DNA from: Diaporthe sp. PMI_573
Taxonomy: Eukaryota; Ascomycota; Sordariomycetes; Diaporthales; Diaporthaceae
Length of the DNA stretch: 64,000 nt
Reading direction: 5' to 3'
NCBI GenBank assembly: GCA_021399435.1
Contig: JAJTUP010000124.1
Location: 1-64,000, forward strand
Shown: piece by piece, positions 42,946 to 53,226 of the stretch
Layout of the letters: every line of letters begins with the position of its first letter
Position numbering within the stretch: position 1 is the first letter of the stretch
Program-made: the position numbers and the translations under genes
The notes under the pieces: model-generated
Database searches by the model: none
Seen by the model: the letters and a program-made list of their open reading frames with translations, nothing else
What the model was told of the DNA's origin: nothing

Positions 42946-43513
42946 TGAGCAGTTTGAAGCTTTCACACGCACTGGTTACACTATTAGGAGCCCTGGATGC
43001 GGTGATGCCGCTTGCTCTTGTTGGACAGTTTGATCACCGGGAAAGCCACTCATTGACCCATACCCTCTAAGAGAAATGGAAGTTGTATAAATTTCGAAAA
43101 CAAAACATGGAAAATAGGAAAACATAAATTGTTGATACCGTATCTCTTTATGTTTATACTGTAGCACAACATCAATGGTCTTTGCTCTCCGAACCCGAAT
43201 TCTCGACTAATTCCAATATACTATTACAAAACCGCTTTTTGCAATCTCACATTGCGAGCTACCTGAAATTCGTATAGAATAAGCTTGCAGAAATGTTAGC
43301 TCGAAAATGTAAAGTTAGAAATAAGTTTCGTTTTTAATAAAAGAAAAACGGACTATAAGGAACCTCATTCCTTAATCTAATCACCAGCAATAAAAGAATA
43401 GTCAACGACCCACAGTCTCAGGAATTGTCCTGCTGCTTTCTCTTGGTGTGGTGAGATGGGCAAACATTGGCGGAAGAGCGAGCAGCCTCTTGATATTGAC
43501 ACCGGCGAGTGTG
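42946..43513. other. AT-rich, no recognised gene
   Basis: Only short frames. Nothing repeat-like beyond simple A/T runs. Confidence 0.3.
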
Positions 43514-43879
43514 TTACACTGAGATGTTGACTGTTGGCGGCCTGTAACCTTTGCGCGAAAACCTCGTGATTTGGTGACATGGTGGTTGGCTCGGCTGCGG
43601 CAGTGACATAGATGTGATGAAGAAGTTTGGACTGTACAGCTCGTCGCTGTAGATGGCGGTTATGGTACGGTCGAGCTTCGGGACAGTATGGATGGCTGCT
43701 TGGTTAAGAAAGGGTAAGCCTGTGTCCTCGTGGGCAAAACTCAGGAAATCGGCCAGAATATAGTCCTTACCAGTGTTTCGCCTCCTGTCTTCCTCTGGTT
43801 CCGGGGAAGCCGGCGTGACTGGTGAGTCACTTGACAGAACTCGCCACAGATACCGGACGTGGGGGAAGTAATAGCCCAC
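43514..43879 (-). CDS. Hypothetical protein
   Basis: A 121-codon frame from ATG 43879 (MGYYFPHVRYLWRVLSSDSP...). It has no family resemblance I can name and no membrane segment. It is divergent from the next frame (43941-44207). May be spurious. Confidence 0.25.
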   Translation of the reverse strand: MGYYFPHVRYLWRVLSSDSPVTPASPEPEEDRRRNTGKDYILADFLSFAHEDTGLPFLNQAAIHTVPKLDRTITAIYSDELYSPNFFITSMSLPQPSQPPCHQITRFSRKGYRPPTVNISV

Positions 43880-43940
43880 TACGGTCAGTTCGCTGCTTCA
43901 ATCAAAACTGATTGAAATCAACTGAAAGTTCACAAAGACG

Positions 43941-44207
43941 TTGAAGCAATGGCAATGTCGCCATGAATGCTGGGAATGGGAGGCCAACATGGTAAAAGAA
44001 AAATTACAGCAGCTGCCAAAAGGCGAGCTGAAGCAGGCACTCGGCGACAAGTACGACACGTTCATGGAGCTCATTACGGCCAGGGTCGACAGGGACACTG
44101 CCGAGCAAGCCGTTGGCCAGGTCGGGTTATCCATGCGAACAAACCACGCGCGGGACGAGGATCAGGATAACACCGGGCGCGAGGCGGCTAATGGAAAGCA
44201 CACATGA
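43941..44207 (+). CDS. Hypothetical protein sharing a motif with 59162-59371
   Basis: An 88-codon frame. The segment MVKEKLQQLPKGELKQALGD then KYDTFMEL resembles AAKALRATTQDELREVLADR then YNTLMGF at 59162-59240 of this window (helical, with EL[KR]..L.D[KR]Y[DN]T.M in common). I do not know the family. The frame may be one exon of a longer, broken gene. Confidence 0.35.
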   Translation: MKQWQCRHECWEWEANMVKEKLQQLPKGELKQALGDKYDTFMELITARVDRDTAEQAVGQVGLSMRTNHARDEDQDNTGREAANGKHT

Positions 44208-44877
44208 GCCGCATTTTGGCGGAGCGGAGCGGCGCACGTAATCTTCATTTGTTTTCTCTCGGAGAGGGATTCAGGGACCTGCCTAGAGGTCAACTTAGCA
44301 GGCGAGAAGAGCCACTACATCCTGATTCAGCTGTTCGACGCTTCGTTTGTCGCGTCTCTTGTAAGATGAGGGCAGTCTACTTATGGTGTCGCCAAGGAAC
44401 GGCCTGCGGAAGCGAGAAAACCTTGTACGGACATATAGACCCGCGAACACAGAACACGTCCTTACTCTCGCGAATGGTACGAGCGCAAGGATCTTCGATT
44501 TATTTATCTAGAATAAAAAGATTTCCAAGGTTTAAATTTCGATATACAATGTGGAATTTCAGTTACCTTTTTATATTACAAGGTCTGTGCGAGGATTAAA
44601 GAACGTCAACTTTGCATCGTTGAGTGTCAGTTTCAGTAATATACCGTTTTAAATATGGATTCTTAAATTAGGAAATGAAGCAGTGGCCGTAACCAACCTA
44701 GTTATTTCGCTCCAGTCAACAAGGAGATCCCCAGGATAGACAAGTTCTCGATGAAGACTTTTTTTCTTTTTTTATTATTTATTCTTAATGTCAATTTGGT
44801 CTCACACTCATATTTAGTTTTCTCTCATCTTGATAGCATATACAGTAAATGGTGATCTTATAACTTGCTGTGACTCT
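44208..44877. other. No recognised gene
   Basis: AT-rich stretch before the second solo LTR. A 131-codon frame (44204-44599) is open but not recognisable. Confidence 0.3.
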
Positions 44878-45088
44878 TGTAACGGCCAGTAATATCCAGC
44901 ATGGAAGCTGTTGTATTGGCACTACGTACGAAGATTCTAAGCTTAAGGAGAGAAGAAGGAAGGAAAGAAACTCGCGATGTGCGACGCGTGGAGAAGTTTA
45001 ATAACCGTGGTCCGTGCCTGTGGCAGGGACCAGCCCCTGCCAGCACCTTGTGGTGGTGTCAGCCCGTCTAGTGGTGACAACCGCCACA
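44878..45088 (+). repeat. Solo LTR, copy 2 (element N)
   Basis: 211 bp, TGTAACGGCCAG..CAACCGCCACA, identical to 14924-15134 except for two bases (T and A here where copy 1 has C and G). These two changes are the C-to-T/G-to-A type expected of repeat-induced point mutation or deamination. No internal retrotransposon region is adjacent and no target duplication is evident. Confidence 0.75.
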
Positions 45089-46167
45089 CGGGCAAGCCTA
45101 ACCGAAAGTAGCAGAGAACGCAAGTAGGCTGGAATTTTAAATCAGGAGGTCATAGCATCTCTGAATAAGACAAGAGTTAATGAGACACTTGTATACAAGT
45201 ACCTTATAATTGTTTCCTCATTTTAAGAGAACGAAATCGGAAATTGTAAATTTTTGTTTACAGCATTATATATTTTCTTCCTACCTTAAGGAATGCTAAT
45301 AGTGTAAATAAGAATTACGAAGAAGTATTGCATTTTATATAAAGAAGTGACATTGAGACTTGAAATTTCGATATTTAAGATATTCTATTATGCTGTAATA
45401 ATATTTTAAACAAGGAACAAGGTAGCAAATTATTACTTAAGGCGGCTATCTTCCCCTGACAAGAACCTTCTATACCTCATGCCAACTTTCTCTATTTACC
45501 AATTCTCCAAGCTAACAATAAACTATAGTCTTATTATACAAAGATTCAACGCAATTTCTCTTAACTATACAAGTTACGAATTGTAAATATAGGGTGAGTC
45601 AAATAGCTAAACGGTATGTTTTCAAAATGTTAACGCACCTTTCTGGATAGATATTCGCACTATTGGAAGATAAAAGACCCAGAAGACATAAAGAAGGCTA
45701 TGCCGAAGCTCGTCGATAACTGCCAGAGAATCGTCGAATATGCCATCATTGACTATGAGTGCAAGTTAGACACTCCGGATTTTAAAGATAGTATTGAGCT
45801 CAATAGTCGTAATGAGTAGTTAGTTGTCACTATATATTGGTTATAAGCGTATTCTAATACTACAATAGCAGCCACAAGCCCTTTTACTTTACACACAATC
45901 ATAGTAATCGGTGTAAGACAGACCAAAAGCCATATGATCTCGTCGTCTACACAATCCTGTTGAAAGCAAAGCATCTTGCCCTAAATGCTGTCAAAATCTC
46001 GTACGTTTGTACAGATAGACCATTTCGGGGGTATGCTAATAGTTAGTTAGCTCTGATGGTGCTTAGAACGACTGGGATGAAGCAGTAGCAGCGGTTAGCA
46101 CACTCTGGCCTAATATGAGAGTGACCTGTCCCTAGAACCAGCCTGGGAAAAGTCAAACTAGTGCCAA
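45089..46167. other. AT-rich, gene-poor
   Basis: About 1.1 kb of AT-rich DNA with no supported gene. The last ~30 bp before 46168 may be coding sequence interrupted by the Ngaro element (see 50944-51133). Confidence 0.35.
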
Positions 46168-46400
46168 ATGGAGTGTTCTATCCGTGGTGCCGAGGTGGCG
46201 CCGCGCTAGCCGGCGCCACCCCACAGCCCCGGCCGGTCCTCATCTCCGCCGGCCCACTGACCGGCGCCACCTCATCTCTGCCAGCTCTCTCATCGGCGCC
46301 GGCGCCAGCATATAGAGGCAGCCGGCAGCAGCGCTGTGAGCGTTATCTCGGCATCACCAGCTCTCGGCATCACCAGCCTCAGTCGCACGCGCTCGATTGG
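46168..46400 (+). repeat. Split direct repeat A1
   Basis: Left terminal repeat, identical to A2 at 50420-50652 through CTCGATTGG, after which the two diverge (GTCACTCG against CCCACCCA). Begins ATGGAGTGTTCTATCCGTGG. Confidence 0.92.
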
Positions 46401-46477
46401 GTCACTCGAAGTGAGGTTATTCGCAACTTTGTCACCGTCTTATCCGATCGATCTAAACGAGGCTATTCACCGCCGCT

Positions 46478-47429
46478 ATGGTTGGCACTCGCTCAAGCCG
46501 CACCGCTGCGGCCCTATCGTCGCCAACCGCTGCGGCCCCTGCGTCGTCAACCGCGCCGCGACGCTCCACTAGAGCGCCGCGCGCCTCACAAATGATCGTC
46601 ACCAGCTCTATGCCGGAGCCGGAGTTCCCTAACGACGGGGAAGCCGGCCTCACTGGCGCCGGCTCCGCGGCGCCGCAACGCCTGACCGCCGATGAGGTCG
46701 AACAGGCTGAGCTCCGGGCCCGGCTAGCCGAAGCCAGGGCTAGGGAAGAAGCCGCTCGCCGTTCAACCGGCCATACCACTGCCGGCCTCAGGGGACTGGA
46801 AGATGAAGACGATAGGGACCTGATAGGAGTGGGACCTCATCAAGCTCCGGCCGGCGAGGGCTAGGCCGGCTGCCGATCCCCTTACCACCGCCGTCGCAGC
46901 CGACGGCACCCTCACGTGGCACCGGTCCGTCCACACTGTTAAGGACTATGGTACCGTAATGGTGTGGGCCGAGTGCTTCGTCTTATATATGCGGATTATC
47001 GGCCTTCTTTTCGGCGCCCAGCATACGCAGGTAATGCCGGCGATGTGCCGGTATTTAATACTAGTCCTCCGGAAGGCTGTCGCCTACCGCGATGCCGAGG
47101 TCATCGTCTTCGCGATGCACTGGGCGCAACAGGCCCTCACCAAGGGCCCACTATTACCGGAGAGCTGGGCCCCGCTGCCGGACGAGTACACGGCCGACCT
47201 ACTCGGCGCTGAAGCCCTCCGGAAGCCTCCCAGCGTTACAGGCTCCGGCGCCTCCGAGCGCGCAGGCAACGGCCGGAAGCGGAAGGCGTCGGATATCGAC
47301 GTTGCCGATCAGGTCTGTAACAAGTTTAACGCCGGCACCTGCAGCTTCCCCGGCTGCCGGCGTCGGCACGCCTGTACCAAGTGCGGCAAGGACGGCCACC
47401 CAGCCACGGCCTGTCCGAAGGCCGGCTGA
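46478..47429 (+). pseudogene. Ngaro gag-like protein, one frame change
   Basis: The first frame (46478-46864) is rich in Ala/Ser/Arg with a helical segment (VEQAELRARLAEARAREEAA). The second, from about 46830 in the next frame, holds DLIKLRPARARPAADPLTTA, FGAQHTQVMPAMCRYLILVL and a C-terminal pair of zinc motifs (CNKFNAGTCSFPGC, CTKCGKDGHPATAC). The two are offset by one nucleotide near 46830. A programmed shift is possible but the simpler reading is a mutation. It should bind element RNA. Confidence 0.7.
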
Positions 47430-47438
47430 GGTCCAGCC

Positions 47439-49184
47439 ATGCCGGTGTGGATGGGCTGCTCGCGTACACAGCCCCCGCGCCGGCCCGAGAGGAATGCCGT
47501 GCCGCGCTTCCTCGTAGTCGACAACCGTGCGCCGCCGCTTAGCGACTCGCCGTCGCCGTTAATCGCAGAACACTGGCTCGCAGCCCTCGCCGACTACCCT
47601 GGCCATCTGCCATATCTCTTATCCGATATTATCACCTTCGGAGCCCGACTTGGCTACGAAGGTCCGGAGCAATTCGTCCTCGCCGATAATCTAGCCTCCG
47701 CGTTAGAGGACCCCGAGGTCATCGACCGGCAGCTAGAATCCGATCTCCGGCTCGGCCGCGTGACAGAGGTCGCCGTCCCCGACGCGCCGCTGATAATATC
47801 GCCGCTAGGTCTAGTGCCGAAACAGGACGGCGGCTGGCGTCGGATCCACCACCTCTCACATCCGCCCGGCGGCTCGGTCAACGACGGTATCCCCAGCGAC
47901 TACGGAAGCCTCCGGTATAGCGCGATCGATGATGTACTCGGCATGGTCCGTGCCGCTGGCCGGGGATGCTGGATCATTAAAAAGGACCTGAAAGAGGCGT
48001 TTCGTATGGTACCGGTGGCGCCAGCGCACCGGTGGCTGCTCGGCTTCCGATGGCGTGGTCGGTATTATATGGAGAACTGCCTCTCCTTCGGCCTCCGTAC
48101 AGCGCCGTTTATCTTCAACCTGTTCGCCGAGGGGCTCCACTGGCTATGGCTCCGGAGCCAACCGTGGCTCCGGCTCCGGCACTATCTCGACGACTTCATC
48201 GGCGTGCTGCCGCCAGAGCTGGCCCACCGGCACGGCCTCGTACATGCTAAGTTCCGGTCCTGGATCGACTATCTCGGCCTGATCCACGCCGAAAAGAAGG
48301 ACGCCGAGGGCACTGTCGTCGACGTACTCGGCATCGAAATAGACACCGAAAAGATGGAGGCCCGGCTGCCGGCCTCGAAGCTAGCCAAGGCAGCACGGCT
48401 GGTTAACGCCGCCCTAACCGACGGCTCGGTTACGGGCTATACAGCGCGGGAGCTCGCCGGTTACCTCAGCTTCTGCGCCGCCGTCGTTGTCCTCGGCAGG
48501 ACCTATCTCACACGCTTATGGGCCTTCATTGCTACGTTCCGCAGTCAGCGTGCGCGTCGGCCGCTAACCGGTAGCGCCGTCTCGGACCTCTGCTGGTGGC
48601 AGGAGTGGCTACCTTATTTCAACGGTATCCGGCTTCTCGACGATTCAGATCGCCCGGTGGCACATATCTGGACCGACGCAAGTAGCCTCGGTATCGGCGG
48701 CTTCTGGTACGCCGGGGACGTCTCCGACTGGCACGCCGCCCTCCCCGTGCCGCAGGAGCAGGCTTTCTACGCCCCGCGCCGCGACGGTCTCCATATAAAC
48801 GTGGCCGAGACCGAGGCCGCCGCGGCACTAATCAAGGCCGTCGCCGGCCTAGGGACCTACGGCCGGGCCGTGGTCCACGTCGACAATACAACAGCCGAGT
48901 CAGCCCTCCGCTCCGGCACGGGCCGGAGCCAGGGCGCGATGGTACATATACGGGCCGCGCTCGGCGCCGCAGCCGCAGCCGACCTCGACCTCGCGGTGGT
49001 CCGGGTGACCTCCGAGGACAACGGCCTTGCCGATGCGCTCTCGCGCGCTGATTGGCCTACGATAGCTAACCTATGCCCGAACTGGCAGGTCCCGTTACGA
49101 CCGAGCCGCCCACGGACTTTATACGCCGGCTCCGGCCACGTGGCTGGTCCTCCGGCCACGTTAAGCTCCTCTGGCTCGGCCTGA
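47439..49184 (+). CDS. Ngaro reverse transcriptase-RNase H
   Basis: 581 residues from ATG 47439, nine bases after the gag stop. Reverse transcriptase motifs: PLGLVPKQDGGWRRIHHLSH, KKDLKEAFRMVPV, NCLSFGLRTAPFIFNLFAEG, catalytic LRHYLDDFIGVL and LGIEIDTEKMEARLP. The RNase H domain has IWTDASSLGIGGFW, LHINVAETEAAAALI, VHVDNTTAESAL and EDNGLADALSRADW. YLDD with this RNase H arrangement is the DIRS/Ngaro type. The frame is unbroken and its last 112 nt overlap the recombinase frame. Confidence 0.92.
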   Translation: MPVWMGCSRTQPPRRPERNAVPRFLVVDNRAPPLSDSPSPLIAEHWLAALADYPGHLPYLLSDIITFGARLGYEGPEQFVLADNLASALEDPEVIDRQLESDLRLGRVTEVAVPDAPLIISPLGLVPKQDGGWRRIHHLSHPPGGSVNDGIPSDYGSLRYSAIDDVLGMVRAAGRGCWIIKKDLKEAFRMVPVAPAHRWLLGFRWRGRYYMENCLSFGLRTAPFIFNLFAEGLHWLWLRSQPWLRLRHYLDDFIGVLPPELAHRHGLVHAKFRSWIDYLGLIHAEKKDAEGTVVDVLGIEIDTEKMEARLPASKLAKAARLVNAALTDGSVTGYTARELAGYLSFCAAVVVLGRTYLTRLWAFIATFRSQRARRPLTGSAVSDLCWWQEWLPYFNGIRLLDDSDRPVAHIWTDASSLGIGGFWYAGDVSDWHAALPVPQEQAFYAPRRDGLHINVAETEAAAALIKAVAGLGTYGRAVVHVDNTTAESALRSGTGRSQGAMVHIRAALGAAAAADLDLAVVRVTSEDNGLADALSRADWPTIANLCPNWQVPLRPSRPRTLYAGSGHVAGPPATLSSSGSA

Positions 49185-50153
49185 CCCCTGAGACCCGCGC
49201 TGGCTATCGTACGGCGGTGCGCTCCTACGAGGACCTGTGCCGCCGATGGGGAACGCCGGCGTGGCCGGCCACAGTCCAGACCCTTTGCAGCATGGATTAC
49301 GGCGCGCACGTTCGGTAGCATGGGCCAAGGCCGTATACAGGCCACAACGCTAGCCTCATACTTCTCAGCGCTACGGTCGGTCCACGTTGATATGGCACTA
49401 CCAGTTACGGTATTCGATGAGGAGCACCTCCGCCGGATGCTCGCCGGCGCGCACCACGCCTTCGTTAAGGTGCCGGCGCCGGCGAGGCTGTCATTGAGCC
49501 GTGACCTCCTCCTCCGGCTATTGACGCCGGAGGCCGTGGCCGGGGAACCCTATATCGATACGGTTAACCTTAATGCCGCCTTTACGCTCGCCTTCGCCGG
49601 CTTCCTCCGGATCGGCGAGTTTACCTATAAGGAGCCGGAGCTCCGAGAGCCGGCGCTCTTCAACGGCCGGCGCCTTACACCGGCGTGTATCACTTTCTCG
49701 GCCAACGGCGATCATATGACCCTACTACTCCGGAGGTCTAAGGCCGATAGGCTCGGCGAAGGAGTACGGATTCTGATCGCTGCCGCCGACGACGAAGCGT
49801 GCCCGGTGGCCCGTATGCGATCCTTAATGGCGGCAAGGCCGGAGCCACCGCCCTCCGGCCACCCGGATCCCCTGTTTATCCTCAGGGGTGCTCCCTTTAC
49901 GAGAGACCACGTACTCCGCCGGCTCCGAAGCCGGCTAGCGAGGATCAGGGCCGACGTGGCCGGCATTAAGGGCCACAGCTTCCGCAAAGGCGCGGCCCAG
50001 CATGCCGCTAACCAGGGCCTCACACGGGAGGAGATTCAGGTCCTCGGCCGCTGGTCCTCCGACGCCGTAGACCGCTATTTTCGGACTAGTCTCCGGCGCC
50101 GGTATGCCCTGCAGCGGCAGTTCGCCACTGGGATGACCCCAGCGCTCTCTTGA
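49073..50153 (+). pseudogene. Tyrosine recombinase of the Ngaro element, one frame change
   Basis: Starts at ATG 49073 inside the RT 3' end. The N-terminal SAM-like part (LGLTPETRAGYRTAVRSYED) is followed by a one-base shift near 49282 (VQTL / FAAWITARTFGS). Then come TLASYFSALRSVH and the catalytic domain: Arg in FAGFLRIGEFTYKE, Lys-bearing beta hairpin LLLRRSKADRLG, H-x-x-R in IKGHSFRKGAAQHAA, Trp in LGRWSSDAVDRYF and the Tyr nucleophile in the same motif. All catalytic residues are present, so only the frameshift disables it. It replaces the DDE integrase and joins cDNA circles to the target without a duplication. Confidence 0.88.
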
Positions 50154-50202
50154 GGGTGCCGGCGAGGCACCCCACCCCACCATCATACCATTGGGCGAAG
50201 AT

Positions 50203-50420
50203 GGAGCCTCGGCGCCGGCATGAGGCTCTCTAACCGGCATCGTGGCACCGAGGCCGAGCTCCGGCGGCGACGGCGTGGCCGGAGCGGCCTCGGTGCTATC
50301 TAGCCAGTCAGGAGCTTCCATGGCCGGCGCGTGCGCGCCTTCGCCCAATACCACTACTGTGCTACATTCTGCGTTCATCGACGTGACTGACTGCGGCTGT
50401 GTGTGCTCCGTACGGATAGA
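50203..50420 (+). repeat. Split direct repeat B1
   Basis: 218 bp, GGAGCCTCGGCGCCGGCATG to CGTACGGATAGA, apparently identical to B2. Abuts A2; the shared A at 50420 marks the B1-A2 junction that would also be the circle junction. Confidence 0.92.
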
Positions 50421-50652
50421 TGGAGTGTTCTATCCGTGGTGCCGAGGTGGCGCCGCGCTAGCCGGCGCCACCCCACAGCCCCGGCCGGTCCTCATCTCCG
50501 CCGGCCCACTGACCGGCGCCACCTCATCTCTGCCAGCTCTCTCATCGGCGCCGGCGCCAGCATATAGAGGCAGCCGGCAGCAGCGCTGTGAGCGTTATCT
50601 CGGCATCACCAGCTCTCGGCATCACCAGCCTCAGTCGCACGCGCTCGATTGG
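50420..50652 (+). repeat. Split direct repeat A2
   Basis: Internal copy of A1, 233 bp, apparently identical. Followed by a 73-bp spacer (50653-50725) unique within the element. Confidence 0.92.
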
Positions 50653-50725
50653 CCCACCCACCGGCCCCGGTACAACCGCACGAAGGAGGAGGAGGACTTG
50701 GAGAAAGGGGTAGCTAGCAGTAGTC

Positions 50726-50943
50726 GGAGCCTCGGCGCCGGCATGAGGCTCTCTAACCGGCATCGTGGCACCGAGGCCGAGCTCCGGCGGCGACGGCGTG
50801 GCCGGAGCGGCCTCGGTGCTATCTAGCCAGTCAGGAGCTTCCATGGCCGGCGCGTGCGCGCCTTCGCCCAATACCACTACTGTGCTACATTCTGCGTTCA
50901 TCGACGTGACTGACTGCGGCTGTGTGTGCTCCGTACGGATAGA
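50726..50943 (+). repeat. Split direct repeat B2
   Basis: Right terminal repeat, 218 bp, apparently identical to B1. The flank after it (AGGACGTACAG) is not repeated before A1, consistent with the absence of a target duplication. Confidence 0.92.
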
Positions 50944-51133
50944 AGGACGTACAGAAAGCAACACGAATCCTTGTTGAGGCAGATGAGGAATTAGCTGAAC
51001 TTGAAAAGAAGATCGCGGAGACGAGGGCTGAAGTGGAAGAAATGCCGCCATGGACAAGGCGAGCGTGGGGAAGGGGGACGGGAGCTCGTTTCTGTCGCAT
51101 TATGGGAATCAGCAGTGGCTGTAAGGGATCATG
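50944..51133 (+). pseudogene. Coiled-coil coding fragment at the Ngaro insertion site
   Basis: Right of the element the plus strand reads KDVQKATRILVEADEELAEL then EKKIAETRAEVEEM in an open frame to TGA at about 51133. The left flank (46130-46167) can be read in a matching frame (TSLGKVKLVP). I infer that the Ngaro element landed in a coding sequence; no family is recognised and the left part is very short. Confidence 0.3.
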
Positions 51134-51460
51134 ATGGCACACATGCTGTTGGTACGGCCCTGATGCCGTAGGTCAGGGGGTCTTTGCACGTGCAAATAGA
51201 GGCGAGCAAAAGCCGTACGTCTGGGTACGGGTTCGATTCTTGCTACGGAAGGAAGAAGGGAAGCTATCGCCATCGTGGGCGCCGAAGCGCTTGGTGTAGT
51301 AGCCGGCCCTTCTGCTGACTAAGCCAGACCGGCCCTTCTGATTGGCCACAGCCGGGCCGGGCGTGTGGCCCCTTGGACTGCCCTCAAACCCACACATGCA
51401 ATCAAGGCTCGGCTTGCTGTTGAAACTCCCGGTGCCATTCCGTCTCTGACGACGCTCATT
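51134..51460. other. Intergenic with a 14-bp palindrome
   Basis: Contains the palindrome TTTGCACGTGCAAA (51183-51196) and a tRNA-like GGTTCGATTC string that does not fold as a tRNA. No gene. Confidence 0.35.
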
Positions 51461-52490
51461 TCAGTTGCCCATAATCTGAGCGAACACCACATGCACGAGC
51501 GTCCCCAGCGAAACTAGGATAGCAACCAGCTGGCCTGCTGAATCAACCCGATCAACTCCCGAGATATTGTTCAGCTGGATGGTCATCTCGATTGCCGCGA
51601 CGGAGAAGATGAAGAGAAAGGCGGTGAAAGGCAAGCTAGCCCTTTTGGTAATCTTTTCACTCAACCACTGTGTGAATGGCTTCGTCAGGAGTGGCCCGCA
51701 GAAGATAAATAGCCGGGGCGGATCACCTGAGATACATGTAGGCAGACAGCGATGTAGTTAGCTGGTGAGCAGTTGACCAAACGACTTTTGGATTGCATTG
51801 TAGGGGTAGACTGAAGACTCACGGTCACGAGCCGACTTGCGGAAAAAACGGATCGTGTCGACGACAGCACCGAAGCTGAGGAACAAGAACAGCACCCGGC
51901 AAAAGACCTTGAGCTTGCCGCCGAGCCTGGCCCGCACAAAGACCCAGACAAACTCGTCACACTCCGTTGAGGGTAGAACTTTGATACCGCGCCACCAGAA
52001 GTAGGCCTGGTACAGGACGAAGGCGCGTATGACGAAGAACAGGACTGTGGCGTGCAGTTCGCTCACTTGGCGATAGTTTCCGATGAGGTCGTCGAGATTT
52101 GGTCGTGGCTGCATCCCAGATTCTCAGCACAGGGACAGTAAGATACTACCTACCTAGGTAAGGTAGAAAGAGTCTGCTTACCCTCACCATGGGGGTTAGC
52201 TGTGGGAGCAGCTCGAGTAGCAGGATGACTATCTCAACGTCGCGGACACACCGGTTCCGGTTGGCGTGGAGCATGGCGATGAAGTTGGCGAGGACGTAGA
52301 CGAGGGCGACGCCGCGCAGATAGTGGAGCCCCGAGTTCTTGTCCTCGCTCAACGGTTCGGACGCGGCATCTTGGCTCAGGTGGTTGGCCAGGGTGAGGGC
52401 AACGTACTGGATGTAGAGACCGCAACGCAGCCCCAGTCCGTAGAGGTCGCTGTTCCCCTCGAAGCCACATGCGGGCTGCTGCTCCATCAT
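51461..52490 (-). CDS. Seven-TM fungal membrane protein (gene 1 of a divergent pair)
   Basis: Three exons: 52490-52188, 52108-51823 and 51726-51461, with introns of 79 and 96 nt (GTGAGG..GCAG, GTGAGT..TCAG). 284 residues, frame kept throughout. N-terminal signature CGFEGNSDLYGLGLRCGLYI; C-terminal signature IEMTIQLNNISGVDRVDSAG. Hydrophobic segments lie at about residues 15-38, 58-77, 86-101, 118-137, 157-178, 219-242 and 254-277, i.e. seven. The plus-strand gene at 53227 has the same N- and C-terminal signatures. I recognise this as a widespread fungal family of unknown function; no transport or receptor motif is visible. It appears intact. Confidence 0.75.
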
Positions 52491-53226
52491 GATGGCGGTT
52501 GTTGCTTGACACGGTCAAATTCCTTGCAATGTTTTGGGGCAAGTTGAGGTCACCGTAAAGGGAGCGATACCGTCTTCATCAAATATCACCCACCGACGCC
52601 GGCCGTTTTGTTGACATACGGCCAGTGACCAGACGGGACATGGATTGCACATCGGTGAGGACTGGAGGCCGCTGCGAATGCCCAAGCTGCCGCCATATCC
52701 GCGACGATGCGCGTCGAGATGCTATTTGATCTGCAGCTGCGCAGCAGCATTGACCCCCGTGACGGACGCCTTCCTCGGGCCTCAATGTCTCATTCGGCAC
52801 GCCAATTGGTCCACGTTGCTGATCAATCTGTGTCTCGAGCATGTGGCTGCATGTGCTCAAAGTCTCAAACCAATTGTGCGATGCCACCTGGAAAAACGTC
52901 TCAAAACTCAGCTGTGCCTGCGAGTTTTGTCTTGTCCGACAGCAGAGGCTGCAGTGTTTTTCAGTTGAGGTGGTTGACTGTTGATTCCTTCTCGGGCTCG
53001 TCTCAGGCTAGTGCACCTTGACAGCTATTTCTGACCATGCAGTTCAACAACCGCGCTGTCTTTTCTCCTTTAGCTGTTTCTAGTGTCGTTCCTCCGCACA
53101 CAAGTCGACTCACCCACCTCTTAGCCTCTTGGGCATGAATGGTGCCTGGCTCGGCCACGCTCAATACAGATGGACGGTACGATTGCACAATGTTTCGTCT
53201 CTGCTTCCGAGTCCGCCCACACGGCC
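52491..53226. promoter_or_regulatory. Shared upstream region of the divergent 7-TM pair
   Basis: About 740 bp (680 bp if the upstream ATG 53170 is used) between two head-to-head related genes, so it must hold both promoters. No clear TATA box or operator-like repeat was found. The arrangement suggests co-regulation but does not prove it. Confidence 0.45.

Larger units (their letters stand above)
46168..50943 (+). mobile_element. Ngaro-like tyrosine-recombinase retrotransposon with split direct repeats (element O)
   Basis: A 4.78-kb GC-rich element with the order A1 (46168-46400), gag, RT/RNase H, tyrosine recombinase, B1 (50203-50420), A2 (50420-50652), 73-bp spacer, B2 (50726-50943). A1/A2 are 233 bp and B1/B2 218 bp, each pair apparently identical. 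This A1-body-B1-A2-B2 layout is the split direct repeat that PAT/Ngaro-type elements use to rebuild their ends through a circular intermediate. There is no LTR, no integrase of the DDE type and no target duplication. Two frame changes (gag and recombinase) suggest that this copy is recently inactivated. Confidence 0.93.

Noticed and set aside
46478..46864. gag split as a programmed frameshift
   Set aside because: No slippery heptamer or conserved junction is visible, and the recombinase has a similar lesion; simple decay is more likely.
50542..51057. Minus-strand frames in the Ngaro terminal repeats
   Set aside because: They repeat with the A/B units and arise from GC-rich non-coding sequence.
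51164..51248. tRNA-like string: CCGTAG..CTACGG ends with GGTTCGATTC
   Set aside because: The acceptor-like ends pair, but there is no D-stem, no anticodon arm and the T-stem needs mostly wobble pairs; a 14-bp palindrome occupies the D-arm position.
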